Shown in pieces: positions 26,479-34,974 of a stretch of DNA of 64,000 nt. The stretch is from positions 1 through 64,000 of the forward strand of contig CAJQPA010000028.1 in the NCBI GenBank assembly GCA_905480145.1, in the 5' to 3' direction. The translations under genes were made by a program, and so were the position numbers. The notes beneath the pieces are model-generated. The model did not search any database, was not told where the DNA came from, and saw only the letters and a program-made list of their open reading frames with translations. Numbering within the stretch: the first letter of the stretch is position 1; every line of letters begins with the position of its first letter. The DNA comes from an uncultured Flavobacteriales bacterium (GTDB lineage: Bacteria; Bacteroidota; Bacteroidia; Flavobacteriales_D; Crocinitomicaceae).

Positions 26479-28074
26479 ATGAGTAATTCTATAGAAATAG
26501 AAAAAAGAAGAACCTTTGGTATTATTTCTCATCCTGATGCTGGTAAAACAACATTGACTGAAAAATTACTCCTTTTTGGTGGAGCTATTCAGTCTGCTGG
26601 TGCAGTAAAGAATAATAAAATCAAGAAAACGGCGACTTCGGATTTCATGGAAATTGAAAAACAAAGAGGAATATCAGTCGCAACTTCAGTCATGGCATTT
26701 AACTATGCTGGTAAACAAATCAACATTCTTGATACTCCTGGTCATAAGGACTTCGCAGAGGATACTTTTAGAACATTAACAGCAGTTGATAGTGTAATTT
26801 TAGTCATAGATGTAGCAAGTGGTGTTGAGGCACAGACAAAACGACTAATGGAGGTTTGTCGAATGAGAAACACACCGGTAATTATTTTTATCAATAAGCT
26901 GGATAGAGAAGGAAAAGAGGCTTTTGACCTGTTGGATGAATTAGAAGAGACGCTTAAAATTAAAGTAAGGCCGCTGACTTGGCCAATTGGAATGGGAGAT
27001 CGTTTCAAAGGAGTTTATAATATATATAAGCAGCAATTAAACCTATTCGCACCAAATAAAACAGGGATTTCAGATGATGTTCAATCCCTCGAAGATCTTA
27101 ATTCTCCTGAGTTAGATGAGAAAATTGGAAAAGAAGAATCGGCTGAATTAAGAGAAGAAATCGAAATGATTGAAGGAATTTATGATCCTTTCGATAGAGA
27201 AAAATATTTGTCAGGAGAACTAGCTCCGGTATTCTTTGGTTCAGCAGTCAACAACTTTGGTGTCCAAGAATTACTCAATGCATTTTGTGAGATCTCACCT
27301 TCCCCAAGAGGAAGAGAATCTGATTTGAGGATGATTGAACCTAACGATGATAAGTTTTCTGGATTCGTTTTTAAAATTCATGCTAACCTGGACCCGAAAC
27401 ATAGAGATAGAATCGCATTCTTGAGAATTGTTTCTGGTAAATTTCAAAGAAATACTTTTTACAACCATATCCGAAACGAAAAGAAAATAAAGTTCTCTAA
27501 CCCTACGTCATTTATGGCACAGGACAAGAGTGTCATCGAAGAAGCCTATCCCGGAGATGTCATTGGACTTTATGATTCCGGGAGTTTCAAAATTGGTGAT
27601 ACATTAACAGAAGGTGAAAAATTCAACTTCAAAGGAATTCCAAGTTTCTCCCCAGAGATTTTCATGGAATTGGAAAATGCAGATCCACTGAAATCAAAGC
27701 AATTGAACAAAGGAATAAAGCAGTTGATGGACGAAGGTGTCGCTCAAATGTTTATTCAACAGCCAGGTAATAGAAAGATTATTGGTACCGTAGGACAATT
27801 GCAATTTGAAGTGATCTCATACCGTCTAGAACATGAATATGGTGCTAAAGGGAGGTTTATGCCAAAGAATTATTTCAAAGCATGTTGGATTACTTCTGAT
27901 AATGCTGAGCAATTGGCAAAATTCAAAAGAGCCAAAACAAGATACATCGCCACTGATAGAGATGAAAATTTAGTTTTTTTGGCTGAAACTCCATTCTTAT
28001 TGCAGATGTCAGAACAAGATTATCCGGACATCGTTTTCCACAAGACGTCAGAATTCAAGTTGGATAAAAGATAA
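26479..28074 (+). CDS. prfC: Peptide chain release factor 3
   Basis: A ribosomal GTPase that recycles RF1 and RF2 after termination. The G domain shows [20 protein letters not shown] (G1), [11 protein letters not shown] (G2), DTPGHKDF (G3) and INKLDREG (G4); RF3-specific sequence includes [13 protein letters not shown] and the long insert near residues 180-250. The C-terminal domain continues to residue 531, the usual RF3 length. It is followed after 14 bases by a secreted HExxH protein, which seems functionally unrelated. Confidence 0.96.
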   Translation: MSNSIEIEKRRTFGIISHPDAGKTTLTEKLLLFGGAIQSAGAVKNNKIKKTATSDFMEIEKQRGISVATSVMAFNYAGKQINILDTPGHKDFAEDTFRTLTAVDSVILVIDVASGVEAQTKRLMEVCRMRNTPVIIFINKLDREGKEAFDLLDELEETLKIKVRPLTWPIGMGDRFKGVYNIYKQQLNLFAPNKTGISDDVQSLEDLNSPELDEKIGKEESAELREEIEMIEGIYDPFDREKYLSGELAPVFFGSAVNNFGVQELLNAFCEISPSPRGRESDLRMIEPNDDKFSGFVFKIHANLDPKHRDRIAFLRIVSGKFQRNTFYNHIRNEKKIKFSNPTSFMAQDKSVIEEAYPGDVIGLYDSGSFKIGDTLTEGEKFNFKGIPSFSPEIFMELENADPLKSKQLNKGIKQLMDEGVAQMFIQQPGNRKIIGTVGQLQFEVISYRLEHEYGAKGRFMPKNYFKACWITSDNAEQLAKFKRAKTRYIATDRDENLVFLAETPFLLQMSEQDYPDIVFHKTSEFKLDKR

Positions 28075-28088
28075 TTTGCTCATTTGAG

Positions 28089-28754
28089 ATGCTTTTTAAA
28101 TCAATCTTAAATTTATTCTTCTTTTTCTCAGTTATTGGATCATCCCTGTCTTTCAGTCAATCTAATCATCAAATAAAAAAAATAGATTCGGCACAATGTG
28201 CTGAACGCCGCACTAATCTGAATTCAACATTTGGAGCTAATAAGGATATTCCATCTGAAATTCAGATAGCGACATTAGTAGCCTTAAGTTATTTCCCAGA
28301 ATTAATATCTACCAATATATGTTTCAAGAAAGCTGAAATTAAAACATCGCTGAACGCTCAACCCAAAATATTATCACTACTCTTCCGAAAAAAGTCAAAG
28401 CGCAAATACATCATTCGTTACGCGGACAATGATGACTCTACTAAAGTGTTATTCAAAGACGCTTCATTTAACGCACGAGTGGGAGTTTTGGCTCATGAAT
28501 TAAATCATATAATGGATTTTTCATCAAAGAATATATTTGGGGTTATTGGTCGAGGACTTTCTTATGCATCTAAAAAAAAGAAAGAAAAGTTTGAGAAGAA
28601 AATTGATCAAATGACCATTGAACTAGGACTAGGCTGGCAATTGTATGCATGGGCAGTATATATTCTTGAGGGAGATACCGCTACAGAAGAATACAAAGAA
28701 TTCAAACGAGAAATATACTTGGAACCTGAAGAGATTATTAGTGCCTTGAAATAA
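28089..28754 (+). CDS. Secreted protein with HExxH metalloprotease-like motif
   Basis: A 221-residue exported protein: signal peptide to about residue 24 (SSLSFSQ), then a soluble domain. HELNH at 136-140 inside RVGVLAHELNHIMDF is a zincin-type HExxH motif placed in a predicted helix. Possible third ligands are glutamates in the later WAVYILEGDTATEEY segment. I do not recognise a named peptidase family, and the domain lacks further confirmed signatures, so peptidase activity is inferred from the motif. It lies 14 bases after prfC on the same strand. Confidence 0.75.
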   Translation: MLFKSILNLFFFFSVIGSSLSFSQSNHQIKKIDSAQCAERRTNLNSTFGANKDIPSEIQIATLVALSYFPELISTNICFKKAEIKTSLNAQPKILSLLFRKKSKRKYIIRYADNDDSTKVLFKDASFNARVGVLAHELNHIMDFSSKNIFGVIGRGLSYASKKKKEKFEKKIDQMTIELGLGWQLYAWAVYILEGDTATEEYKEFKREIYLEPEEIISALK

Positions 28755-28762
28755 CAACCTCC

Positions 28763-29224
28763 CTACTTCAATCCTATCTCGTTTATAGTTGGCAATTCAT
28801 CTAACAAACATATTTCCTTAGAAAGTTCATCAATTTTACAAACAATGTGCTTTAAACCATTGGTTAAGAAAAGATAGGGAACGTCCAATTCTGAATTATA
28901 TTGAGCTATTTGAAGCATTGTAGACTGAGATAGTGGCACTTCAGGGGCTTTACATTCAACTATTATAACAGGCTGTTTATCCCTATTAAAAACAACAATA
29001 TCCGCTCGCTTTGATCTTGAATTATAGACTATTGGATATTCTGATGCTATAAGACCAATTGGAATTTTCTTATCCTCAATTAAATAGTGAATGGCATGCT
29101 GTCTAACCCACTCTTCAGGTGTCAACACTAATTCAATTTTACGAATTATACACCAAACAAATAACTGATTATTCTTTCGTTTTAATTTTAACGGAGCTTT
29201 TGGAAAATCTAAAGGTGTAATCAT
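28763..29224 (-). CDS. HsdR-N-type PD-(D/E)xK nuclease-fold protein
   Basis: A 153-residue protein consisting only of the domain found at the N-terminus of type I restriction R subunits. The nuclease-fold core is RADIVVFNRDKQPVIIVECK (Asp ... Glu-x-Lys), followed by QIAQYNSELDVPYLFLTNG. No helicase or methylase partner is nearby. Free-standing copies are widespread in Bacteroidota and their function is unknown. Its start directly follows the stop codon of the alanine-dehydrogenase-like gene, so the two are co-transcribed. Confidence 0.85.
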   Translation of the reverse strand: MITPLDFPKAPLKLKRKNNQLFVWCIIRKIELVLTPEEWVRQHAIHYLIEDKKIPIGLIASEYPIVYNSRSKRADIVVFNRDKQPVIIVECKAPEVPLSQSTMLQIAQYNSELDVPYLFLTNGLKHIVCKIDELSKEICLLDELPTINEIGLK

Positions 29225-30448
29225 TTATTTCATTCCCATCAAAAGAAGTTCAATGTCCTTGTATTTCAAATCAAACACTTTTCCTAAAACTTCACTCGTT
29301 AAATGACCTTTATAAATGTAAACTCCTGATCTAAAGCCAGCATCTCGAGCAATAAACTCTTTGCACCCGCCATAATCTCCAATATTCATAAGAATTGGAG
29401 AGAAAATGTTAGACAAAGCGAAAGAAGCAGTTCTTGATACTCTAGAAGCTATATTTGGAACACAATAGTGGATTACATCATGCTTTTTGAATGTTGGATT
29501 GTTGTGCGTGGTTACACGAGAAGTTTCAAAGCAACCGCCTTGATCTATACTTACATCTATCAATACGGTACCAGGTTTCATATTCTGAATCATTTCTTCC
29601 GTTACAACACAAGGGGTTCTGCCTAATGGAGCTCTTAAGGCCCCAATAACAACATCTGCTCTCATTAATGCTTTTCCTAAAACTTTTGGCTGAATAACAG
29701 ATGTATAAACACGAGTACCTAAATCATTTTGTAACCTTCTCAATTTAGATAGAGAATTATCAAATACTTTGACAGAAGCTCCTAACCCTAAAGCACTTCT
29801 AGAAGCGTATTCCCCAACCGTCCCTGCTCCAATTACAACAACTTCAGTAGGCTGAACTCCAGCAACACCACCCAGCATTAGTCCCTTACCATTATAGAAA
29901 GATGACAATAACTCTCCAGCAACTAACATCGCTGTTGTCCCTGCAATTTCTCCCATCGTTCGAACAACAGGAAAAACACCGCTATCGTCTCTAATATAAT
30001 CCCATGCAACCGCTGTTATTTTTTTCTCCATTAATTTCTGAAGAATAATTTTGGGCTGAATAGAAATTTGAAGCGCTGAAATTAAAGTTTGATTACCCGG
30101 CATCATTTCGACCTCATCCTCATCTGGTGGGGCGACTTTGAAAATCAAATTACAAGAGAAAACTTCTTTTCTATCGTAACATATTTCCCCGCCAGCTTCG
30201 CTGTAGTCTTGATCTGTAAAATTAGACCCTTCACCACTATTGGTTTCAACAAGAACGCGATGACCGTTAGCAACAAGAAGAGATACAGTCTCAGGAACTA
30301 AAGCAACTCGCCTTTCTTGAAAAGAAATTTCTTTGGGCAAACCGATAAATAAACTACCCTTTTTTCGGGCTATTTCTAACATTTCTTCCTTCGGGAGCAA
30401 GCTTCCTTGCTGCATTAATTGCTTTAATATTTCTGGATCTGTAATCAT
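29225..30448 (-). CDS. ald: Alanine dehydrogenase-like NAD-dependent oxidoreductase
   Basis: A 407-residue member of the alanine dehydrogenase/transhydrogenase-alpha family. It has GLPKEISFQERRVALVPETV with the substrate Arg, the Lys in IFKVAPP, the NAD-binding VVVIGAGTVGEYASRSAL, and DVSIDQGG. Compared with B. subtilis Ald as I recall it, the active-site His of the FTYLHLA segment is replaced by Gln (ISALQIS here), and the protein is about 30 residues longer. It may therefore act on alanine or on another amino acid. Usual role: reversible alanine to pyruvate plus ammonia. It precedes the HsdR-N-like gene with no gap. Confidence 0.82.
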   Translation of the reverse strand: MITDPEILKQLMQQGSLLPKEEMLEIARKKGSLFIGLPKEISFQERRVALVPETVSLLVANGHRVLVETNSGEGSNFTDQDYSEAGGEICYDRKEVFSCNLIFKVAPPDEDEVEMMPGNQTLISALQISIQPKIILQKLMEKKITAVAWDYIRDDSGVFPVVRTMGEIAGTTAMLVAGELLSSFYNGKGLMLGGVAGVQPTEVVVIGAGTVGEYASRSALGLGASVKVFDNSLSKLRRLQNDLGTRVYTSVIQPKVLGKALMRADVVIGALRAPLGRTPCVVTEEMIQNMKPGTVLIDVSIDQGGCFETSRVTTHNNPTFKKHDVIHYCVPNIASRVSRTASFALSNIFSPILMNIGDYGGCKEFIARDAGFRSGVYIYKGHLTSEVLGKVFDLKYKDIELLLMGMK

Positions 30449-30543
30449 AAATCAGTTATTAAGAATAGCCGTATACGAAGATAAGACGAAATGGTTTTAA
30501 TTGAAAATTTATTTTCGGGAAAATCAGCCGTTAATCTGGTTCA

Positions 30544-30798
30544 CTAAACAAATAATCTATAAAACTCTACTTTTTCCCTAAAAATGAAAGCCACAAAAAA
30601 AAACAAGAGAATAACCAAAATAGACATTAAATATTTCTTTTTATATGTTAGAAATATAGCTGGAACCAGACTAGCACATAGTATTACCGAAAAATTGATA
30701 TTTACACTATTCATGAAATAAACGGTGTAAACTGGTATTAAAGATGAGTCCAAAAACTTAAAATCTGACCACAACTTCCATTGAGTAAATCCAATCAT
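30544..30798 (-). CDS. Small hypothetical membrane protein
   Basis: An 84-residue frame starting ATG at 30798, with two likely transmembrane helices (about 34-52 and 58-75) and a charged C-terminal tail (REKVEFYRLFV). It lies between tsaE and the alanine-dehydrogenase-like gene on the same strand, with about 95 bases on each side. No family is recognised. The composition is consistent with a real short membrane protein, but its expression is not supported by any other feature. Confidence 0.45.
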   Translation of the reverse strand: MIGFTQWKLWSDFKFLDSSLIPVYTVYFMNSVNINFSVILCASLVPAIFLTYKKKYLMSILVILLFFFVAFIFREKVEFYRLFV

Positions 30799-30891
30799 TG
30801 TTAAAATCAGAAAAATAAAGAAAATGTTAATGTACTTAAGTAATTGACTGGTTTGATAATTTTGGTGTTATCTATTAATACTGACATGGTT

Positions 30892-31308
30892 TTAATCGGT
30901 AATCATATTCAGAACTCGCACATCCCCTTCTCTCTTTATCGATACGTAGACTGTTTCTTCGGGTAGTAATCTTTCAATTTTATCAGGCCATTCTATAAAA
31001 CAGAAATAATCTGAATAGAGCATCTCTTCAATCCCAATATCAAAAGCCTCTTCTTCACTTTCTATCCTATATAAATCAAAGTGGTGAATTTTCCCGAATC
31101 TTTCACTATCATAAATATTAACAAGAGAATAGGTCGGCGAACCTTCTAGCTCTTCAATACCCATAAAATTCAGAAGAGCAGATATAAAAGTTGTTTTACC
31201 ACAACCCATTTCCGCCTTAAAAGCAAAAATCTTAGCATCACCAATCTCACCAAAGAATGCCTCCACTGCCCTTGGCAAGTCATCTAAAGATTTAATTCTA
31301 ATTTCCAT
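30892..31308 (-). CDS. tsaE: tRNA threonylcarbamoyladenosine biosynthesis ATPase TsaE
   Basis: The ATPase partner of TsaB and TsaD in forming t6A37 on ANN-decoding tRNAs. The Walker A motif is MGCGKTT (34-40); the conserved GSPTYSLVNIY, HFDLYRI and FIEWPDKI segments follow. Length 138 is usual. The A of its ATG overlaps the stop codon of the PorX-type gene, so the two are coupled. The pairing links a housekeeping tRNA gene to a secretion regulator only by position. Confidence 0.95.
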   Translation of the reverse strand: MEIRIKSLDDLPRAVEAFFGEIGDAKIFAFKAEMGCGKTTFISALLNFMGIEELEGSPTYSLVNIYDSERFGKIHHFDLYRIESEEEAFDIGIEEMLYSDYFCFIEWPDKIERLLPEETVYVSIKREGDVRVLNMITD

Positions 31309-32852
31309 TATTTAGGTGACAAATCAACATAAGGAATTATTAACTCTTCTAAAGAAATTCCACCGTGTTGGAAAGTATCGTTGTAATAATGAACGAAATG
31401 ATTATAGTTGTTCGGGTAAACGAAAAAATCTTGATCTCTTGCGAATACATATTCAGAATTGATACTTGTTTTAGGTAAAAATCCTTCCTGCGGATCTTTC
31501 ACTTGAAAAACATCTTTATCCTTATAAGATAGACTGCGTCCTGTCTTATATCTCAAGTTAGTATTCGTTGATTTCTCTCCAACTATTTTTACCGGATTAT
31601 TTACTCGAACTGTACCGTGATCAGTTGTAATTATTAACCTCTTTCCAGAGCTTGCAATTTTCTTAACAATATCATGAAGCGGAGAATGTTCAAACCAAGA
31701 AACTGTCAATGAACGATAAGCAGATTCATCTCCTGCCAACTCTTTAATCACCTCCATTTCAGTTCTAGCATGAGAAAGCATATCAACGAAATTATAAACA
31801 ATAACGTTTAATTGATTGGATAATAATTGATTAAAGTTATCTGCTAATTTCTTACCAGCGGATAAGTTTGTTATTTTATTATAAGAGAACTTCGCATCCC
31901 TTTTCAAGTTCTTTAATTGAACTTCAAGCAATTCTTTTTCAAACATGTTTTTACCACCTTCATCCTCCTCTCCTTTCCAGAACTGGGGATGTTTTTTAGC
32001 AATATCAGAAGGCATCATCCCTGCAAAAAAGGCATTACGTGCATACTGGGTAGCAGTTGGCAGAATAGAATAAATCATTTCTTCTTCATTTACCTTGTAG
32101 TATTTGGCAAATATTGGCCTTAACATTTTCCATTGATCATAACGAAGGTTATCAATCACCAAGACAAACACGTCCTCTTCATCTAATTTTGGATTGATCT
32201 TATTTTTAAATAGAGTATGAACCATTTCTGGTGCTTCTTCTACTCCATTCAACCAGTTCAAATACTCATTTTCAATGAACTTAGAAAATTGCGTATTCGC
32301 TTCTTTCTTTTGCATTTCAAGGATTTCTTTCATTCCTTGATCCTCAATATCATTTAATTTCAATTCCCAATACACCAATTTATCATACACTTCAAACCAC
32401 TCGTCTAGATCTAGACGACTATTCAATTGCATCCCTAATTCTCTGAACTCTTGTTGGTAATTAGAATTGGTCTTTTGAGAAACTAACTTACTCTTTTCAA
32501 TTATTTTCTTAATCGAAAGTAAAATTTGATTTGGATTTACCGGTTTAATTAAGTAATCAGCGATGTTGCTCCCTATCGCCTCTTCCATAATATATTCCTC
32601 TTCACTTTTGGTAATCATAACAACAGGAACATGTGGCTTTTCTTGCTTTATTCTTGTTAAAGCTTCCAAACCCGTTATTCCAGGCATATTCTCATCTAAA
32701 AACACAATGTCAAAATCCTGTTCGCTACTTCTATCAACCGCTGTTGAGCCATTGTTAACCGCTACAACCTCATATCCTTTAGATTCAAGAAATAATATAT
32801 GAGGCTTTAATAGATCAATTTCATCATCTGCCCAAAGGATTTTTATCTGCAT
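31308..32852 (-). CDS. porX: PorX-type response regulator with PglZ/alkaline phosphatase-like domain
   Basis: A 514-residue cytoplasmic regulator of the type IX secretion system. The CheY-like receiver (1-120) has Asp9/Asp10, the phosphoacceptor Asp53 in FLDENMPG, and Lys in YLIKPVNP. A helical linker leads to a PglZ domain (about 210-514) with metal-site motifs VLVIDNLRYDQW, PTATQYARN (the catalytic Thr region), VYNFVDMLSHAR and IITTDHGTVRV. In P. gingivalis PorX responds to PorY, influences the sigma factor SigP and cleaves oligonucleotides. No histidine kinase is adjacent. It fits the T9SS cargo genes elsewhere in the window. Confidence 0.92.
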   Translation of the reverse strand: MQIKILWADDEIDLLKPHILFLESKGYEVVAVNNGSTAVDRSSEQDFDIVFLDENMPGITGLEALTRIKQEKPHVPVVMITKSEEEYIMEEAIGSNIADYLIKPVNPNQILLSIKKIIEKSKLVSQKTNSNYQQEFRELGMQLNSRLDLDEWFEVYDKLVYWELKLNDIEDQGMKEILEMQKKEANTQFSKFIENEYLNWLNGVEEAPEMVHTLFKNKINPKLDEEDVFVLVIDNLRYDQWKMLRPIFAKYYKVNEEEMIYSILPTATQYARNAFFAGMMPSDIAKKHPQFWKGEEDEGGKNMFEKELLEVQLKNLKRDAKFSYNKITNLSAGKKLADNFNQLLSNQLNVIVYNFVDMLSHARTEMEVIKELAGDESAYRSLTVSWFEHSPLHDIVKKIASSGKRLIITTDHGTVRVNNPVKIVGEKSTNTNLRYKTGRSLSYKDKDVFQVKDPQEGFLPKTSINSEYVFARDQDFFVYPNNYNHFVHYYNDTFQHGGISLEELIIPYVDLSPK

Positions 32853-32867
32853 GTGCGTATTATTTTA

Positions 32868-32875
32868 TAGATTTG
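32868..32875 (+). promoter_or_regulatory. Promoter -7 element of the HD-domain gene
   Basis: TAGATTTG matches TAnnTTTG and lies 30 bases before the ATG at 32906. Its TTG is the only competing start codon, which argues that the TTG is not used for translation. Confidence 0.55.
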
Positions 32876-32905
32876 ATATACTTACTTCTTCCAATTATTA
32901 AAAGT

Positions 32906-34153
32906 ATGCAATTGAAACCAAAAGTCAACACGAATAACAAAAAGAAAATCTTTAACGACCCGGTCTACGGATTTATTTCAATTCCGAAGGAAATAATTTT
33001 CGATGTTATCGAACACCCCTACTTTCAAAGACTTAGAAGAATTAAGCAATTGGGGATGACCCACTTGGTATATCCTGGTGCTTTACATACTCGATTTCAC
33101 CATGTAATTGGTGCGATGCACCTAATGTCTAAAGCTGTTGCTACCATTCGAAAAAAAGGCCATGTAATAACACCTATGGAGGAACAGGGTGTTTTATTGG
33201 CGATCCTTCTTCATGATATTGGTCACGGTCCGTTTAGTCATGCTTTAGAACATGATATTGTTTCAGGCGTGAGTCATGAAGATATTTCTGGTTTTTTTAT
33301 TGAGCGTTTAAGCAAAGAATTTGACGGAGAGTTGGATGTCGCACTAAGCATTTTCGCAAACACATATCCTAAGCAGTTCTTGCATCAACTCGTTTCTAGT
33401 CAACTAGACATGGACAGAATGGATTACCTCAATAGAGACAGTTTTTATACTGGTGTGAACGAAGGGAAAATCGGGAGTGACCGAATCATTGAAATGATGG
33501 ACGTGGAAAACGGAAATCTTGTCCTTGAAGAAAAAGGAATTTACTCGATCGAAAAATTTATTGTTTCAAGAAGATTGATGTATTGGCAAGTATACCTGCA
33601 CAAAACTGTTGTAGCTTCTGAATTTATGCTTATCCATATTCTAAGGAGAGCAAAAGAATTGGTTTTAAATGGTAAGAATTTATTTGCTAGTCCAGCGTTA
33701 AAATATTTTATGCAAAATAAAATATCTGAAGAAGTCTTTAAAAATGACCAGAAAGCATTAGAAAACTTTGCTTTACTCGATGACTTCGATATTCTGGGAG
33801 CCATTAAGGTTTGGCAATTCTCAGATGATAAAGTTTTATCCAAATTATCAAAGCGACTTGTTAATCGAGATTTATTCAAAATAGAAATTTCTAAAACGCC
33901 TTTCTCTGAAGAAAAAATAAATGAGGTTCGAGAAGAGGTCCAGGCAAGGCTGAGTCTATCCGATTCCGAAGTCGATTATTTCGTTTATGCGGACAAGCTT
34001 CAGAATAATGCATACAATGAGCACAAGGAAAATATCAACCTTCTAATGAAAAATGGAAATATTATTGAATTATCGAAAGCTTCAGATAATTTGAATATAT
34101 CTGCTCTATCTAAACCTGTAAAGAAGTATTTCTTAAGTTACCCTCGGAAATAA
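32906..34153 (+). CDS. HD-domain phosphohydrolase (dGTPase-like)
   Basis: A 415-residue HD-superfamily hydrolase. The metal motif is split as YPGALHTRFHHVIGAMHLM (His), LLHDIGHGPFSHALEHD (HD pair) and LDMDRMDYLNRDSFYTG (Asp). Sequence order matches SAMHD1/YwfO-type proteins, which hydrolyse nucleoside triphosphates, so dNTP control is the likely role. I start at ATG 32906 because the frame's upstream TTG overlaps a promoter element and adds only hydrophobic residues. It is divergent from porX and converges tightly with the next gene (one base between). Confidence 0.9.
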   Translation: MQLKPKVNTNNKKKIFNDPVYGFISIPKEIIFDVIEHPYFQRLRRIKQLGMTHLVYPGALHTRFHHVIGAMHLMSKAVATIRKKGHVITPMEEQGVLLAILLHDIGHGPFSHALEHDIVSGVSHEDISGFFIERLSKEFDGELDVALSIFANTYPKQFLHQLVSSQLDMDRMDYLNRDSFYTGVNEGKIGSDRIIEMMDVENGNLVLEEKGIYSIEKFIVSRRLMYWQVYLHKTVVASEFMLIHILRRAKELVLNGKNLFASPALKYFMQNKISEEVFKNDQKALENFALLDDFDILGAIKVWQFSDDKVLSKLSKRLVNRDLFKIEISKTPFSEEKINEVREEVQARLSLSDSEVDYFVYADKLQNNAYNEHKENINLLMKNGNIIELSKASDNLNISALSKPVKKYFLSYPRK

Positions 34154-34154
34154 A

Positions 34155-34793
34155 TTACTGACGACTCAACTTCCCTTCTTTCCAGTCCTTAATTAGTTTG
34201 GCCCAGGAATACGGGTTTAATAGATTATTGACCGGTAATTGTCCATTCGTATACAATTTAGTAGAACGCGCATTGTATGCTGTTCCATAACTCAAACTTG
34301 CATCAGTATCAAGTTTTGCAGCTACAAAGGCTAAACTTTCACCCGACAATTGACGCTGTGCTCTTCTAAGTGCATCATCATAAGGTTCCATCTCAACAAA
34401 GGCTCTTGCAAAATCTTCTCTCGAAGGCCAAGGATAAACTGTAACTTCAGGAATGTTCAATGTGTCCTCCCGTAACATATGAATTATTGAATATCTATTA
34501 TCCGTTAAACTATCCGGTATTATATATGGTTCTGTTTTATGTCCATAATAAGAAAAGTACAATGTATCTCCGGGAAAAGCAACTGTAGAGAAAAAACCAA
34601 AGTAATCAGCGATTACTCCTTTTCTTTCTGTCTTATTAAATATTGTCGTGTATGGCAATGGCTCTAATGTCGATTCACTTATCGCAACTCCCGAAATCTG
34701 AATCATATTGGAGTCGGCCTTTAAATCGATCTCTTGCAATTGAGACGCTCCAATAAAAGGCATTAATAAAAAGAAAAAGAATAAAAATTTCAT
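34155..34793 (-). CDS. Secreted carboxypeptidase-regulatory-like domain protein
   Basis: A 212-residue exported protein, signal peptide to about residue 18 (MPFIGASQ). Residues about 30-105 form a carboxypeptidase D regulatory-like beta sandwich (ISGVAISESTLEPLPYTTIF, FGFFSTVAFPGDTLYFSYYG), and the C-terminal half is a helical region (VEMEPYDDALRRAQRQLSGE) of unknown fold. Such proteins are common in Bacteroidota envelopes and are not known to be enzymes. Minus strand, divergent from guaB. Confidence 0.85.
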   Translation of the reverse strand: MKFLFFFFLLMPFIGASQLQEIDLKADSNMIQISGVAISESTLEPLPYTTIFNKTERKGVIADYFGFFSTVAFPGDTLYFSYYGHKTEPYIIPDSLTDNRYSIIHMLREDTLNIPEVTVYPWPSREDFARAFVEMEPYDDALRRAQRQLSGESLAFVAAKLDTDASLSYGTAYNARSTKLYTNGQLPVNNLLNPYSWAKLIKDWKEGKLSRQ

Positions 34794-34934
34794 GATGATA
34801 CAGTTTAACTTACAAGAATAGCGAATTTAATCAATTCTATCCGAGTATTTACATTTCTTTAACTTTTGAAATTGAATTCGATCCCATGAAGTTAATCTTG
34901 CTTAATCAATAGTACTTAAACGGATTATTATAAT

Positions 34935-34942
34935 TACTTTTG
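34935..34942 (+). promoter_or_regulatory. Promoter -7 element of guaB
   Basis: TACTTTTG matches TAnnTTTG, 32 bases before the guaB ATG. A TTG -33 partner is not found at the expected distance. Confidence 0.55.
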
Positions 34943-34974
34943 CAAGAATTTATTCTCAAAAAAATAAGTTCATT

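Noticed and set aside
32873-32905. Upstream TTG start for the HD-domain protein
   Set aside because: The TTG is part of an exact TAnnTTTG promoter element, and the ATG at 32906 gives a normal protein.
33541-33879. A 112-codon minus-strand open frame
   Set aside because: It is antisense to the HD phosphohydrolase and shows no motif or start context.
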